From Candidatus Iainarchaeum sp. (GTDB lineage: Archaea; Micrarchaeota; Micrarchaeia; Burarchaeales; Fermentimicrarchaeaceae): a DNA stretch of 45,247 bases. The notes beneath the pieces were generated by a model. It searched no databases, had not been told where the DNA came from, and worked only from the letters and a program-made list of their open reading frames with translations. Positions 1 to 9,021 of the stretch are shown here, piece by piece. Position 1 is the first letter of the stretch, and every line of letters begins with the position of its first letter. The position numbers and the translations under genes are program-made. The DNA lies in NCBI GenBank assembly GCA_028714235.1, contig JAQTMQ010000005.1, forward strand, positions 1 through 45,247. Direction: 5' to 3'.

Positions 1-2
1 GC

Positions 3-1286
3 GTGGGCATCGGCAACGTTTCGGCAACGGCGTCGGCCCTCGGCGCAGGGGTTTTGGGCCTGGGCGCGAGCGTGTCCCAGCTGGACGTGGAAAGCGTTTC
101 CGGCGGCCCGGGCGAGGGAATGGCCATCGGGCTTTACATTATCGGGGAATACGGGCCCAACAGCCTGACCGGCGTATCCATCGGCGAAGTGAGCCACGAA
201 AACGGCACGTCGGGCGGAATAGCCTGCGTCGGATCCGGGCAGTCGGTCGAGGACGCGGAAGTGGAGGGGGTCAGCGGGAACGCGTCCTACGGGCTCATGC
301 TCGGCTACTTCGAAGGGGCCGAGGGAAACGAGCTCCACCGGGTTTCAGTGGGCCCGGTGAACGGGACGACGCTCGCCTCATGCATTTACGGCCTCGACGC
401 ACAAAACGACTTGGTGGAACGGCTCGACTGCTCGGGGATAAGCGGCAGCGACCAGCGGGCGGCGTTTTTCGAAAACACGAACGGCGAACTGCTTGCGAAC
501 TCAACGCTTCCGGCGGTCGGAGACGGCAATTATTCGGTTTACGTGAGCGGGGGGAACGCGACGCTCCTGAATACCACGCATGAAAGCTCGAAGGTGTTCG
601 TTGAATCCGCCCTCACCGTGGAATGGTATTACGACGTCCTCGTCCTCATGGCAGGCGGGCAGCCGATAGGCAACGCCGCGGTCACCGTCAAATACGCGGA
701 CGGCAGCACGGCATGCTCGGACGTGACGCGTTCCGACGGCAAGACGGGCAGGCAGGTAGGCATAGAGTCCGTAACCAGCGAGTCCGGCACGGAATACTTC
801 ACCCCGTACCGCATAACCGCCTCGAAGTACGGGTATTCCACGAAAACGTCGAGCGCGAGCCTTACGGAGTCCGTCACGCTGCCCATCTCCCTTTCCCTTT
901 CCCCGCCCCCGTCAGGCGGCGGCACGTACAGCGGCGGATACACCCCCCCGAAGACGCCCACCCCGACCCCGCGGCCCACCGCGACTCCGAGCCCGACGCC
1001 TTCGCCCGCACCCGGGCCGGAGCCGACTGCCGGGCCCATCGTTGTGCCCACGGCGACGCCTTCGCCCACTCCCACACCCGCGCCCACCCCTACTCCAACG
1101 CCGCAGAGGACGCCCACGCCGGCGCCCGCGGTTTCGCCGAGCCCCACTCCCGCAGCGCAGCAGGGATTGTGCGGCTCAAGCTGGCTCCTGGCAATCGCGC
1201 TAATCGCAATCGTCCTGGTCGCGCTCGTCGCGCTTTTCGGGGGAATCGGCGGGCTGCTTGCGGCCATCGGGCTCGGGCGGAAATGA
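3..1286 (+). CDS. Cell-surface protein with beta-helix-like repeats, Pro-Thr stalk and C-terminal membrane anchor (5' end cut by window)
   Basis: The reading frame is open at the left edge, so the true start and any signal peptide lie outside. The visible part has about 200 residues of Gly/Ser/Val-rich, loosely repeated sequence (recurring VxxVSG and IGEVS-like units) typical of a right-handed parallel beta-helix. A small domain that looks like an Ig/carboxypeptidase-regulatory fold follows at about residues 205-295 (ending [12 protein letters not shown]). Then comes a long Pro-Thr-Ser stalk (about 315-385) and a C-terminal hydrophobic helix (about 393-423) with a short GRK tail. This layout is an exported domain held off the membrane by an extended stalk, probably glycosylated. 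The ligand or function cannot be told. The same stalk type recurs in the lipoproteins at 2597-4066 and 21266-22138. Confidence 0.75.
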   Translation: MGIGNVSATASALGAGVLGLGASVSQLDVESVSGGPGEGMAIGLYIIGEYGPNSLTGVSIGEVSHENGTSGGIACVGSGQSVEDAEVEGVSGNASYGLMLGYFEGAEGNELHRVSVGPVNGTTLASCIYGLDAQNDLVERLDCSGISGSDQRAAFFENTNGELLANSTLPAVGDGNYSVYVSGGNATLLNTTHESSKVFVESALTVEWYYDVLVLMAGGQPIGNAAVTVKYADGSTACSDVTRSDGKTGRQVGIESVTSESGTEYFTPYRITASKYGYSTKTSSASLTESVTLPISLSLSPPPSGGGTYSGGYTPPKTPTPTPRPTATPSPTPSPAPGPEPTAGPIVVPTATPSPTPTPAPTPTPTPQRTPTPAPAVSPSPTPAAQQGLCGSSWLLAIALIAIVLVALVALFGGIGGLLAAIGLGRK

Positions 1287-1393
1287 GCGGGGACGCGGGC
1301 TCGCCCGCGCGGCATCCGGGTTTAGCGCGAGCTTGGGCTCACGCCATGTTTTTTAAGGTTCGGGCAGAAATCTAGTCGGGAGGTGTTCGGGCA

Positions 1394-2509
1394 ATGGGCA
1401 AGACTACGGTGAGCTTGATTAAGGCGGACGTGGGAAGCGTTCCCGGTCACGCGGTAGTGCATGAAAAGATTCTGGAAACCGAGAGGAAAGCGCTCGAGGA
1501 GGCGAAGAGATCAGGGCTGCTCATAGACTACTACGTGACCAATTGCGGCGACGACTCCGAGCTCATAATGACGCACCGGGAAGGCGTGGACTCCCCGAAA
1601 ATCCACAAGCTCGCGTGGGACGCGTTCATCGCGGCGGCCAACGCCGCCAAGGAGCTGCACCTTTACGGCGCGGGCCAGGACCTCCTGAAGGACGCGTTCT
1701 CCGGGAACGTGAAGGGCATGGGGCCGGGCGTCGCCGAAATGGAGTTCACGGAGCGGAGAGCCGAGCCCGTCTTATTCTTCATGATGGACAAGACCGAGCC
1801 GGGCGCATTCAACCTTCCCACATACAAGTGCTTCGCCGACCCCTTCAACACCGCGGGGCTCGTCATAGACTCCTCGTGCCACGCGGGCTTCAGGTTCGAA
1901 ATCTGGGACATAATAGAGCACAAGAAGGTGTTCATGGAGTGCCCGGCCGAGCTTTACGACATGCTCGCCCTGGTTGGCGCGAAGAGCAGGTATGTAATCA
2001 AGCGCGTTTACCCAAAGCCGGGCGGAAAGCTGCCTGAAAACGAGCCGGTCGCATGCATTTCCACGGACAAGCTTTACCAGATTGCGGGCGAATACGTGGG
2101 CAAGGACGACCCGGTCGGAGTATTCCGCGCGCAAAGCGGGCTTCCCGCGGTGGGCGAAGTCCTTGAGGCGTTCTCGTTCCCGCACCTCGTGAGCGGCTGG
2201 ATGCGCGGCTCCCACAACGGCCCCCTGATGCCGGTCGCGCAGAAGAACGCGAAATGCACGCGCTTCGACGGCCCTCCCAGGCTCGTCTGCCTCGGCTTCC
2301 AGCTCGCGGACGGGAAGCTCGTGGGCCCGACCGACATGTTCGACGACCCGGTGTACGACTTCCAGAGGAAGGAGGCGGCGAAGATTGCCGACTACATGCG
2401 CAGGCACGGCCCGTTCGAGCCCCACAGGCTGCCGCCCGAAGACATGGAGTACACGACGCTACCCAAAGTGCTCAAGGGCCTCGAGCCGAGGTTCAAGAAA
2501 ATAGAGTGA
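1394..2509 (+). CDS. fbp: Fructose-1,6-bisphosphate aldolase/phosphatase (archaeal type, bifunctional)
   Basis: A 371-residue protein matching the archaeal FBPA/ase family over its whole length. The enzyme makes fructose-1,6-bisphosphate from triose phosphates and then dephosphorylates it to fructose-6-phosphate, the one-way gluconeogenic step. Metal-site residues known from the crenarchaeal enzyme are in register: Asp12 and His19 in the N-terminal KADVGSVPGH segment and Asp53-Asp54 in CGDDSEL. Later family motifs include DKTEPGAFN, SGWMRGSHNGPLMP and DPVYDF. GGAGGTG lies 8-10 bases before the ATG, which fixes the start. The gene stands alone and ends in a U-rich tract facing the convergent lipoprotein gene. 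It implies gluconeogenesis in this organism. Confidence 0.95.
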   Translation: MGKTTVSLIKADVGSVPGHAVVHEKILETERKALEEAKRSGLLIDYYVTNCGDDSELIMTHREGVDSPKIHKLAWDAFIAAANAAKELHLYGAGQDLLKDAFSGNVKGMGPGVAEMEFTERRAEPVLFFMMDKTEPGAFNLPTYKCFADPFNTAGLVIDSSCHAGFRFEIWDIIEHKKVFMECPAELYDMLALVGAKSRYVIKRVYPKPGGKLPENEPVACISTDKLYQIAGEYVGKDDPVGVFRAQSGLPAVGEVLEAFSFPHLVSGWMRGSHNGPLMPVAQKNAKCTRFDGPPRLVCLGFQLADGKLVGPTDMFDDPVYDFQRKEAAKIADYMRRHGPFEPHRLPPEDMEYTTLPKVLKGLEPRFKKIE

Positions 2510-2568
2510 GGAGCCAGCGAAACCAAGCTGGGGGGAGGCGAGGGGAAAATGCCCCTGTCCTTCCCCCG

Positions 2569-2592
2569 TTCTCCCTTTTTTTCCCGCTTTTC
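2569..2592 (+). terminator. Pyrimidine/T-rich tract between convergent genes
   Basis: About 60 bases after the FBPA/ase stop the coding strand runs CCCGTTCTCCC followed by a seven-T run and another T-rich group. Archaeal termination often needs only such U-tracts. The tract touches the stop codon of the convergent lipoprotein gene at 2597, so it may end the rightward transcript. Confidence 0.4.
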
Positions 2593-2596
2593 GCGC

Positions 2597-4066
2597 TTAG
2601 CGGTTTTGCTGGGCCACCGCGTTGAAGTTGAGGCGCGCGTGCCACGTGAAGTTGTAGTTCGTCACGCTGTCGCGGTAGGAATAGAAAATCCTTCCCGCGA
2701 ACTGGTCGCCCGGAGTGAAGTTGAGCTGGATTCCGTCCGGGCCGTAGCAGGGCATCGTGCCGTTGCCGACCACGGCTACCTGGCCCGGGGAAAGCCTGGC
2801 TTCAAACGGCGCGTAGGTGGAAATGTCGGGGTGGTCTTCCTGGCTGCATTTGACCCCTTCCAGTATGACCGTGTCGTTGGCGCCGATGCCGGAGTTCTTC
2901 AGGGACAGGGAGAGGCCGGCGGGCGACAGCCTGAACGCGTGGCAAACCATCGTGAAGTCTATGAGGCCGCTTTCCTCGGAGGTCGTCCTGCACGAGGACG
3001 GGTGCGGGCAGTCGTCCACGCACCACTGCTCGTATTCGCCGAGCCCTGGCTCGCACGCCGAGTTGTGGTTGCACGAATAATAGGAGGGGACCAGGTCCTC
3101 TACGAGCGTGCCCACGAGCGCGCCATCCTGCCTGAAGTCGTCCACTTCGATGTACGCGTTCGTGGAGCCGTCAATCACCTCGATGACCCCCTGCTTTCCC
3201 TTCAGGTCGGCGGTGTCCCACGCGACGCGGGTGAAGCGGGCGAACGGCGCGATCAGGGAGTTCGGAGTGAAATACCTGACCGTGCTCGGGTCGTTCTGCA
3301 TCGTGGCGCAGCTGCCGTCAAAGTTGGTGTCCGCGATCTTCAGCCCGACGCACATTTCCCTGTCCTCCGCGCCGATGGCGAGGAAGGAAAGGTGGTCCAT
3401 CGTGATGTTGAAGCGCCTGGAAACGAGGCCGCCCGTCGTCCTCCTGTCCGGGTAGCCGGAGGCGGCATACCTTCCCTGGAACCCTGAATACGGCTCCTCG
3501 TAATACGCGCCGGGAACGTGCCGCGTTTGGTTGACGTAGCCCGGCCCGGTCCCGTTGTTGTCAAGGACGGTGACGTTGATGTCGTATCCGCTGTTCGACA
3601 AAATCATGTCTTTGGGCCCGCCCCTGTTGAACTCATGGCCCATGAATTCGGTGAAAGCGTTCCCGTAAGTGTCCCAGCCCGCGTAAGTCCCGGTCTCGAA
3701 ATCCGTGTTGTTCATTGGAATGTTTTCGCTGATGACCCTGCACTTCGTCGTTCCGGGCTCGCAGCCGTTCAGGCAGTTGGGCGAGCAGACCGGGTTTTTG
3801 CAGTTGGTGGTGCCCGGTTCGCAGCCGTAAAGGCAGTAGCCCGGGCACTGGATTGGCGTCGGGGGCTCTTCGGGCGTCGGGCTGGGCGTTGGCGTCGGGC
3901 TCGGGCTGGGCGTGGCCGGAGGCGTCGGCGAAGGCGTCGCCGTGGGCACAACCGTCGGCACCGGCGTCGGTGTGGGGCCCGGGCCCGGGATTATGCAGCC
4001 GGAAGCAAGCACGCAAACGAGGAGGAAGGCCGCGGCCGCCGCCATGAAACGCTCCATGCAATCCAT
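2597..4066 (-). CDS. Large lipoprotein with Thr-Pro stalk and duplicated Cys-rich motif
   Basis: A 489-residue protein with a short signal peptide and lipobox LASGC (lipidated Cys24 if the first ATG is used). A Pro-Thr/Ser-Pro stalk spans about residues 28-73. Next is a tandem pair of small Cys motifs (two CxxxCxxGCEPGTTxC-like units at about 73-108) and a large extracellular region with many N-glycosylation sequons (NNT, NVT, NGT, NQT, NIT) and a second Cys cluster near 345-370. I do not recognise the globular domain; the segment ending in YIEVDDF resembles beta-sandwich carbohydrate-binding modules, which is only a guess. A later start at 4057 also fits, since a TATA-like element lies just upstream (about 4073-4085). 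It follows trm1 by 23 bases on the same strand. Confidence 0.75.
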   Translation of the reverse strand: MDCMERFMAAAAAFLLVCVLASGCIIPGPGPTPTPVPTVVPTATPSPTPPATPSPSPTPTPSPTPEEPPTPIQCPGYCLYGCEPGTTNCKNPVCSPNCLNGCEPGTTKCRVISENIPMNNTDFETGTYAGWDTYGNAFTEFMGHEFNRGGPKDMILSNSGYDINVTVLDNNGTGPGYVNQTRHVPGAYYEEPYSGFQGRYAASGYPDRRTTGGLVSRRFNITMDHLSFLAIGAEDREMCVGLKIADTNFDGSCATMQNDPSTVRYFTPNSLIAPFARFTRVAWDTADLKGKQGVIEVIDGSTNAYIEVDDFRQDGALVGTLVEDLVPSYYSCNHNSACEPGLGEYEQWCVDDCPHPSSCRTTSEESGLIDFTMVCHAFRLSPAGLSLSLKNSGIGANDTVILEGVKCSQEDHPDISTYAPFEARLSPGQVAVVGNGTMPCYGPDGIQLNFTPGDQFAGRIFYSYRDSVTNYNFTWHARLNFNAVAQQNR

Positions 4067-4089
4067 TTTTGCCGCGGTATTTAATTAGA

Positions 4090-5259
4090 TTATAGTCGCC
4101 GCGCCCGCTTGGCGCGCCTTCCCTTGGCCGCGAGCTTGGCCACCGCATTCTCCACTTCGCTTTTCGGGGCGTCGGTCTTGACCGAGTTATGGCGGAAATG
4201 CGTGCCCGCGCAGGCGAAGCCCTTCCGTTCAAGCATTCGGCACACGGATTCAGGCTTCACGGCGCCGACCGAAAGCCTTTTCGCCATCAGGTGAAGCTCG
4301 AAGTAAAGCGGGGGGAGCCGGGCTTCGGCAAGCAGGGCGGAAGCGGTTTTTTCCACGCCCTTGTCCCTTCCCCGGTCGATTGAAAGGATTTTCGCGAGCA
4401 GCGCCCCGTCCTGAATCCGCCCGAGCCAAAGCGGGCCCGCGTACTCCGGGGACTCGCCGCACGCCGCGCATTTCTGCGGGAGCGCGTTCGCGACGCCTTT
4501 CCTATACACCGTTTCAAGGCACTTGCTGCAGTGCGCGACGAACCCGAGCTCCCTCACCGATTCCACAGCGCGCTCCGCGCCCTCGGACAGGGCGACGAAC
4601 GCCTTGAAGTAATGCTTGTGCGAAAGCGTGAAAAGCGGCGCGATCCCGAAATTGAATTCGCTTGCCGTCCGCGCGATTTTTCCGAGGAGAATCCTCGCCC
4701 CGACCTCGTGGCAGCAGCACGCGTTCAGCGGCTTCGCCTGGTAGTTCTTGAGGCACGCCTTCGGGTGAGCGCCGCACAGGACGGCGGCGTCGGTTGCCGT
4801 TACCGACAGGATCGTGCCGTCCCGCGACAGCCTCGCCGCGTCGTGCAGGAACGGGACGGGCGAGCCGAACGGGTCCAATTCGATGAAGCCGAAGCCTTTG
4901 CGCGCCGCGTCCGAGCACGCGAACCTCTGGAACGCGTTGTTGGCGACCTTTCCCTTCACGCCGTTCAGCTTCAGGTTTCTTCTCGTCGCGGCGGCGGCCC
5001 TCCGGTTCACGTCAACCAGGAACAGCTCTCCGACCGCGCCTCCGGCTTCCTTGGAATACCGTATCCCGCGCACCCCGGTTCCGGCCGTGGCGTCAACCGC
5101 GCGCACCTTTTTCCCGGCAAGCGCCGCCTTCAGGGCGAGCACGGAAAAGTCGCGGCAGAGCCTCATCTCGGAGTTGAAGAAAACGCCTTTGGGCACGAGG
5201 ATTCGCGCGCTTCCCTCGGCCACGGCGGCTCCCGTCACCCGCTCACTCAAGCGCGCCAT
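4090..5259 (-). CDS. trm1: tRNA (guanine(26)-N2)-dimethyltransferase Trm1
   Basis: A 389-residue SAM-dependent enzyme that methylates G26 of tRNAs. It has the SAM-binding motif DATAGTG (residues 56-62), the catalytic-type motif DPFG (129-132), the conserved FFNSEMRLCRD segment near the N terminus, and a C-terminal zinc-finger-like pair CSKC and CAACG followed by GPLWLGRI. The frame stays open further upstream, but conserved sequence begins at the ATG at 5259 (MARLSERV). That start overlaps the upstream DUF357 gene by 17 bases, indicating translational coupling. The tRNA-Leu at 15507 carries a G at position 26, a suitable substrate. Confidence 0.93.
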   Translation of the reverse strand: MARLSERVTGAAVAEGSARILVPKGVFFNSEMRLCRDFSVLALKAALAGKKVRAVDATAGTGVRGIRYSKEAGGAVGELFLVDVNRRAAAATRRNLKLNGVKGKVANNAFQRFACSDAARKGFGFIELDPFGSPVPFLHDAARLSRDGTILSVTATDAAVLCGAHPKACLKNYQAKPLNACCCHEVGARILLGKIARTASEFNFGIAPLFTLSHKHYFKAFVALSEGAERAVESVRELGFVAHCSKCLETVYRKGVANALPQKCAACGESPEYAGPLWLGRIQDGALLAKILSIDRGRDKGVEKTASALLAEARLPPLYFELHLMAKRLSVGAVKPESVCRMLERKGFACAGTHFRHNSVKTDAPKSEVENAVAKLAAKGRRAKRARRL

Positions 5260-5494
5260 ACCCTTCAAGCCCCATTCCTTCCCGCACCGCGTCGAGCAGC
5301 CCGTGCGCGTAGTTGATGGTGCCCCACGCCGTGAAAACGTCGCCCTTTTCAAGGAAGAATCTGCTGTCCGAATAATAGCTTTTCGCCCTTTCCAGCGCCT
5401 TTTGCAGGCCCGGGGGAACCTTTTTTCCCTCCACTTCGCGAAGGCTTTCCGAGAACTCGCGCAAATCCTTCTCTATGCGGGCACGCCCGTCCAT
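5243..5494 (-). CDS. DUF357 family archaeal protein
   Basis: An 83-residue helical protein with the pattern of the archaeal DUF357 family: charged N-terminal helix, then ALERAKSYYSDSRFFLEKGDVFTAW and INYAHGLLDA. The family is known from conservation and frequent linkage to RNA-related genes; its biochemical role is unknown to me. A TATA-like TTTTATTCC lies about 25 bases before the ATG, so the transcript may be leaderless and this gene would open the operon with trm1, whose start it overlaps. Confidence 0.85.
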   Translation of the reverse strand: MDGRARIEKDLREFSESLREVEGKKVPPGLQKALERAKSYYSDSRFFLEKGDVFTAWGTINYAHGLLDAVREGMGLEGYGALE

Positions 5495-5539
5495 GAAACG
5501 GTTTGGGGCGGGTTGGAATAAAAGGGGCGCGCCTTTCCC

Positions 5540-7588
5540 TCAAATCCTTTTCCGCCGCAAGAGCAGGGCGTTCGCGACCACTATTATGCTTGAGGCGGCC
5601 ATCGCGAGCGCGCCCCATTCCGGCTTCAGGTCAAACCCGAAGCCGTGAAGAATCCCGGCCGCGAGCGGTATCGCGACCACGTTGTACGCGGTTGCCCACA
5701 CGAGGTTCTCGTTCATTTTCTTCATCGTCATCCCGCTCAGGCGCATGAGCCGGGTGACGTCCCGGGGGTCGTTTTTCACGAGGACGACCTGCGCGGACTG
5801 GGCCGCGACGTCGGTTCCCGAGCCGATTGCTATCCCCACGTCCGCGCGCGCGAGCGCGGGCGCGTCGTTCACGCCGTCGCCGACCATTGCGACGACCTTG
5901 CCTTTTTCCTGGAGCTCGCGGACCGCCTTCTCCTTGTCCCCGGGCCTCACGCCGGCGAAATACGAGGTCAACCCGAGGCTTTTTGCGACGTGCGCCGCGG
6001 TTTCCCTCCTGTCGCCGGTGAGCATGTAGACTTCGATGCCGCGCGACTTCAGCGCGTCCACCGCCTCCCGGGATTCGGGGCGGACCGAGTCCGAGAGGGC
6101 AATCACGCCCTTCAGCTTGCCTCCGGCCGCCACGAAGACGACGGTTTTCCCCTGGGAGGCGAGCTCGCCCGCCTCTTTTGACTCGGTCGCGATTCCGTTG
6201 CGCGCCATGAACGAGGCGCTTCCGACCAGGACGTCCTCGCCGGAAACCTTCGCGGCCGCCCCTTCGCCCGCAAACGACTTGAACCCGGGCGCGGCCTCGA
6301 GCTTTACCCCCTCCTCTTCCGCCTTCTGCACTATCCCCTTGGCAATCACGTGCTCGGAATTCGCTTCCACAGAGGCCGCGAGCGCGAGAAGCTCCTTTTT
6401 CCCGGTTTTCCCGGCTCCGGCGACGTCCGTAACCCCGAAGTCGCCTTTCGTGAGCGTGCCGGTCTTGTCGAAGATGACGGCGTTGACGCGGCCCGCGGTT
6501 TCGAAGGCCTGCGCGTCCCTCACGAGAATCCCGGCCTGCGCCGCCGCGGAAGTGGAAATCAGCGTGACCGTGGGAATCGCGAGGCCGAGGGCGTGCGGGC
6601 ACGCGACCACGAGAACCGTTACCGCCGCGGTCACCGCGAACAGCAGGGTTTCGGAGCCCAGCGACGCCCAGTACGCGAACGCGAAGGCCGCCACGGTAAT
6701 CGCGATTATCGTGAGCCACTGGGCGGCGCGGTCAGCGAGCACCTGAACCGCGGGCTTGGATTTCTGGGCTTCCGTGACGAGTGCCATTATCTGCGAAACC
6801 GCGGTTTCCTTTCCCGTCTTCGTCACCCTGACGCTGAGCGCGCCGTCAACGTTGAGCGCGCCCCCGACCACCAAGTCCCCCATCCTCTTGGGCACGGGCC
6901 GCGACTCGCCGGTGACGAGGGACTCGTCCACGTGGCTTGAGCCGAATACGACTTCTCCGTCCACCGGGATTTTTTCGCCGGGCTTCACGAGGACGACGTT
7001 CCCCTTCTTCAGCGAGGCGGTTTCCACGACCGTCACCGTGCCGTTGCCCAGGAGGTTCGCCTTGGGGGGAACGAGCCTTGAAAGCGCCTTCAGCGCGCTT
7101 CCCGCGCTCGACATGGCGCGCATCTCCATCCAGTGCCCGAAAAGCAGGAACACGGTGAGCGTCGCAACCTCCCAGTAAAAGTAGTAGTCGTGGGACGGGA
7201 GCAGGAAGGTCGCGCCCACGCTGTACGCGTAGCCGGCAAGCAGCGCGAGGGACACGAGGACGTCCATCCCGAGCTTTCCTGACGAGAGCTCCCTGCGCGC
7301 GCCCGAGAAGAAGAACGCGCCCCCGTAAACGAATATCGCGGTCGCGAGGGCGAACAGGACGAATTCGCGCCCGGGGAACGTGAACGAGACGCCAAGGAGC
7401 GACTGGACGGCCGGCGAAATCGCGAGCAGGGGCACGGTGAGGGCAAGGCAGACCGCAAAGCGCTTCGCGAGCTCCCGCTCCATTTCCTCGCTGTGGCCGG
7501 CCGCGGAATCGCAGCACGCGCCGTGGCCTCCCGGCGAATGCCTTCCGCCCACGTGCCTCGCCGGCTCCGGTTCGCCCCCCGTCATCAT
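5540..7588 (-). CDS. copB: Copper-transporting P-type ATPase, CopB-like (CPH motif)
   Basis: A P1B-type heavy-metal ATPase of about 680 residues. Numbered from the ATG at 7588, it has a His-rich N terminus (several His within the first 35 residues), four membrane segments, the actuator TGES (226-229), the membrane metal site CPH (330-332), the phosphorylation loop DKTGTLT (374-380), the nucleotide-domain motif [10 protein letters not shown] and two final membrane helices. CPH in place of CPC, with a His-rich tail in place of a CxxC domain, marks the CopB subgroup, which exports copper (Cu2+ or Cu+) or silver. The frame also has an ATG at 7624, but that codon sits inside the TATA element. The ATG pair at 7588/7585 is preceded by GGTGGT and is preferred. 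Divergent from the ACT-domain gene. Confidence 0.92.
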   Translation of the reverse strand: MMTGGEPEPARHVGGRHSPGGHGACCDSAAGHSEEMERELAKRFAVCLALTVPLLAISPAVQSLLGVSFTFPGREFVLFALATAIFVYGGAFFFSGARRELSSGKLGMDVLVSLALLAGYAYSVGATFLLPSHDYYFYWEVATLTVFLLFGHWMEMRAMSSAGSALKALSRLVPPKANLLGNGTVTVVETASLKKGNVVLVKPGEKIPVDGEVVFGSSHVDESLVTGESRPVPKRMGDLVVGGALNVDGALSVRVTKTGKETAVSQIMALVTEAQKSKPAVQVLADRAAQWLTIIAITVAAFAFAYWASLGSETLLFAVTAAVTVLVVACPHALGLAIPTVTLISTSAAAQAGILVRDAQAFETAGRVNAVIFDKTGTLTKGDFGVTDVAGAGKTGKKELLALAASVEANSEHVIAKGIVQKAEEEGVKLEAAPGFKSFAGEGAAAKVSGEDVLVGSASFMARNGIATESKEAGELASQGKTVVFVAAGGKLKGVIALSDSVRPESREAVDALKSRGIEVYMLTGDRRETAAHVAKSLGLTSYFAGVRPGDKEKAVRELQEKGKVVAMVGDGVNDAPALARADVGIAIGSGTDVAAQSAQVVLVKNDPRDVTRLMRLSGMTMKKMNENLVWATAYNVVAIPLAAGILHGFGFDLKPEWGALAMAASSIIVVANALLLRRKRI

Positions 7589-7621
7589 CCAGACCACCAG
7601 GCAGGATTTGGCGCGGGAGCC

Positions 7622-7637
7622 CATTTAAATTTTATCC
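7622..7637. promoter_or_regulatory. Shared divergent promoter region (AT-rich TATA element)
   Basis: The AT-rich block ATTTAAATTTTAT is the only TATA-like sequence between the divergent copB and ACT-domain genes. It lies about 35 bases from the preferred start of each (7588 on the minus strand, 7672 on the plus strand), so both promoters must overlap here. No clear operator repeat is visible. Confidence 0.5.
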
Positions 7638-7671
7638 CCCCACAATTACGCTTGGGGAGAGGTGAAGGCCG

Positions 7672-8055
7672 ATGAAGGAGATTAGCATAATCGCCCAAAA
7701 CCGCGTGGGCGCGGTCGCGGACGTTGCCGAAGCGCTCGGAAAGGTGGGCATCAACATAAAGACCATCATGGCGATGGGCTCGGACGAAACCGCGGTCATC
7801 AACGTGATAACCGAGGACGTCACGAGCGCGAAGAAGGCGCTTGAGAAGGCGGGCATGAATCCCCGCGTCGGCGAAATCCTCCTCTTGAGCATGCGCGACA
7901 GGCCGGGCGAGCTCGCGAAAATCCTGCGCAAGCTCGCGGTTGCCGGGGTCGACCTCGAATCGGTGTACATCGCCGGAAGGACGGGAAACGGCGAGGTCGA
8001 GGTTGCGGTGAAGCCGGACAGCGTCGCGAAGGCGCGCGCAGCCCTAAAGAAATAA
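7672..8055 (+). CDS. Tandem ACT-domain protein
   Basis: A 127-residue protein made only of two ACT-like ligand-binding domains, about residues 1-62 (ISIIAQNRVGAVADVAEALG, a classic ACT opening) and 65-127 (ILLLSMRDRPGELAKILRKL). Free-standing ACT proteins usually bind amino acids and regulate partner enzymes. No partner is adjacent, so the ligand is unknown. GAGAGGTGA precedes the ATG by a few bases. Divergent from copB; no sequence evidence links it to metal response. Confidence 0.85.
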   Translation: MKEISIIAQNRVGAVADVAEALGKVGINIKTIMAMGSDETAVINVITEDVTSAKKALEKAGMNPRVGEILLLSMRDRPGELAKILRKLAVAGVDLESVYIAGRTGNGEVEVAVKPDSVAKARAALKK

Positions 8056-8148
8056 ATACGGCCGGAGCCAAAAGGCTTGCAGACGGGAAGCAGGTCGCAG
8101 CGGAGGCTTGCGAGGCGAAGGCTTTTTCTCGTTGGGAGTTGAAGGTGG

Positions 8149-8361
8149 ATGGGATTCGGACGGTTTGACAGCGCGCCCAAGCCAATAAAAGTCGGGGACG
8201 AGGTCCAGGTGACAATAGAGGCAATCGCGGCCAAGGGGGACGGCATAGCCAAGGTCGAAGGGTTCGTGGTCTTCGTCCGCGGCGCGAGGCAGGGCCAGAC
8301 CCTCAAGGTCAGGATAACTGACGTGAAGAACAGGTACGCAACAGGCGAAATGGTCGCTTAA
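8149..8361 (+). CDS. TRAM-domain protein (small RNA-binding protein)
   Basis: A 70-residue stand-alone TRAM domain: VGDEVQVTIEAIAAKGDGIAKVEGFVVFV followed by GQTLKVRITDVKNRYATGEMV is the standard OB-fold TRAM pattern. Such single-domain proteins in archaea act as abundant RNA chaperones with cold-shock-like roles (family knowledge). The start is set by GAAGGTGG directly before ATGGG. T-rich tracts follow the stop, so it is probably a monocistronic or terminal gene. Confidence 0.9.
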   Translation: MGFGRFDSAPKPIKVGDEVQVTIEAIAAKGDGIAKVEGFVVFVRGARQGQTLKVRITDVKNRYATGEMVA

Positions 8362-8376
8362 CGGCAACCATCCCAC

Positions 8377-8413
8377 TTTTTTAATAACTTTTTTGCTCTT
8401 CCCCAATTTTTTT
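8377..8413 (+). terminator. Triple T-tract terminator
   Basis: Runs of six T (8377-8382), six T (8389-8394) and seven T (8407-8413) follow the TRAM gene stop within 55 bases. Repeated U-tracts are the usual archaeal termination signal. The last run lies before the TATA box of the next gene. Confidence 0.6.
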
Positions 8414-8481
8414 GGTCAGGATTTACCCACCCGCTTTTATATTTGAATGTCGCAAGCGGCGCCTGGAGGTGTGCGGTCGGG

Positions 8482-8910
8482 ATGTCCTCATTGCGCCAGA
8501 GCAATAGGGTTACCCATAAACCCGAGGTTACAAACCCTTTCAGGCAGCTTGCGGAAACCGGGCTTTCCTCGAAAAAGCACGTGGGTAACGTGGTTTTCGT
8601 TTTAAGGGACTGCAGGGCCCTTGCGGGGAAATACCCCGACGCGCTCACGCCCGCCGAAAAGCAGCGCCTCATGAAGGCCTACAGGGAGCTGGCCGACTCC
8701 GGCGCCTTCAGGATTCACGTGACGACCGCGGCAAAGCTGGAGGAAAGGGGCGAACACGAGAAGGCGCGCTCATGGTGGGAAACCGCGGAAACCTCGATTT
8801 TTGCGAAAGAGAACGAGGGCAGGATTCGCATACTCCTGGAGATTCACAACAAGCTCAGCGGCTGGGGCCCTGAAGCCGTCGCGGTAAAAAAACAGAAAAA
8901 GCAGCGTTAG
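8482..8910 (+). CDS. Hypothetical soluble helical protein
   Basis: A 142-residue protein I do not recognise. It is charged and mostly helical: a central stretch (FVLRDCRALAGKYPDALTPAEK) and a segment KLEERGEHEKARSWWETAE that looks like one helix-turn-helix repeat of TPR type, ending in a Lys-rich tail. A TATA element TTTTATATT at about 8434-8442 and GGAGGTG at about 8465 select the ATG at 8482 over the earlier in-frame ATG at 8443, which overlaps the TATA box. Confidence 0.65.
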   Translation: MSSLRQSNRVTHKPEVTNPFRQLAETGLSSKKHVGNVVFVLRDCRALAGKYPDALTPAEKQRLMKAYRELADSGAFRIHVTTAAKLEERGEHEKARSWWETAETSIFAKENEGRIRILLEIHNKLSGWGPEAVAVKKQKKQR

Positions 8911-9021
8911 CCCGGGGCTTCCCGCAATTCCCGCCGCTTTCGGCTTTTCCGCTTGCTTTAATAACTTCCGCCCGCGAATAATTCCAACTTGTTTTGCGTT
9001 CGTTTCAGCTAAGGTGGTCAG

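Noticed and set aside
629-1315. Antisense open frame of 228 codons with Gly-Val repeats
   Set aside because: It mirrors the Pro-Thr stalk of the sense surface protein and has no start signal or family pattern.
2549-3487. Plus-strand open frame of 312 codons across the lipoprotein gene
   Set aside because: The minus strand has a signal peptide, lipobox and Cys motifs; the plus-strand translation shows only biased Arg/Val/Ala composition.
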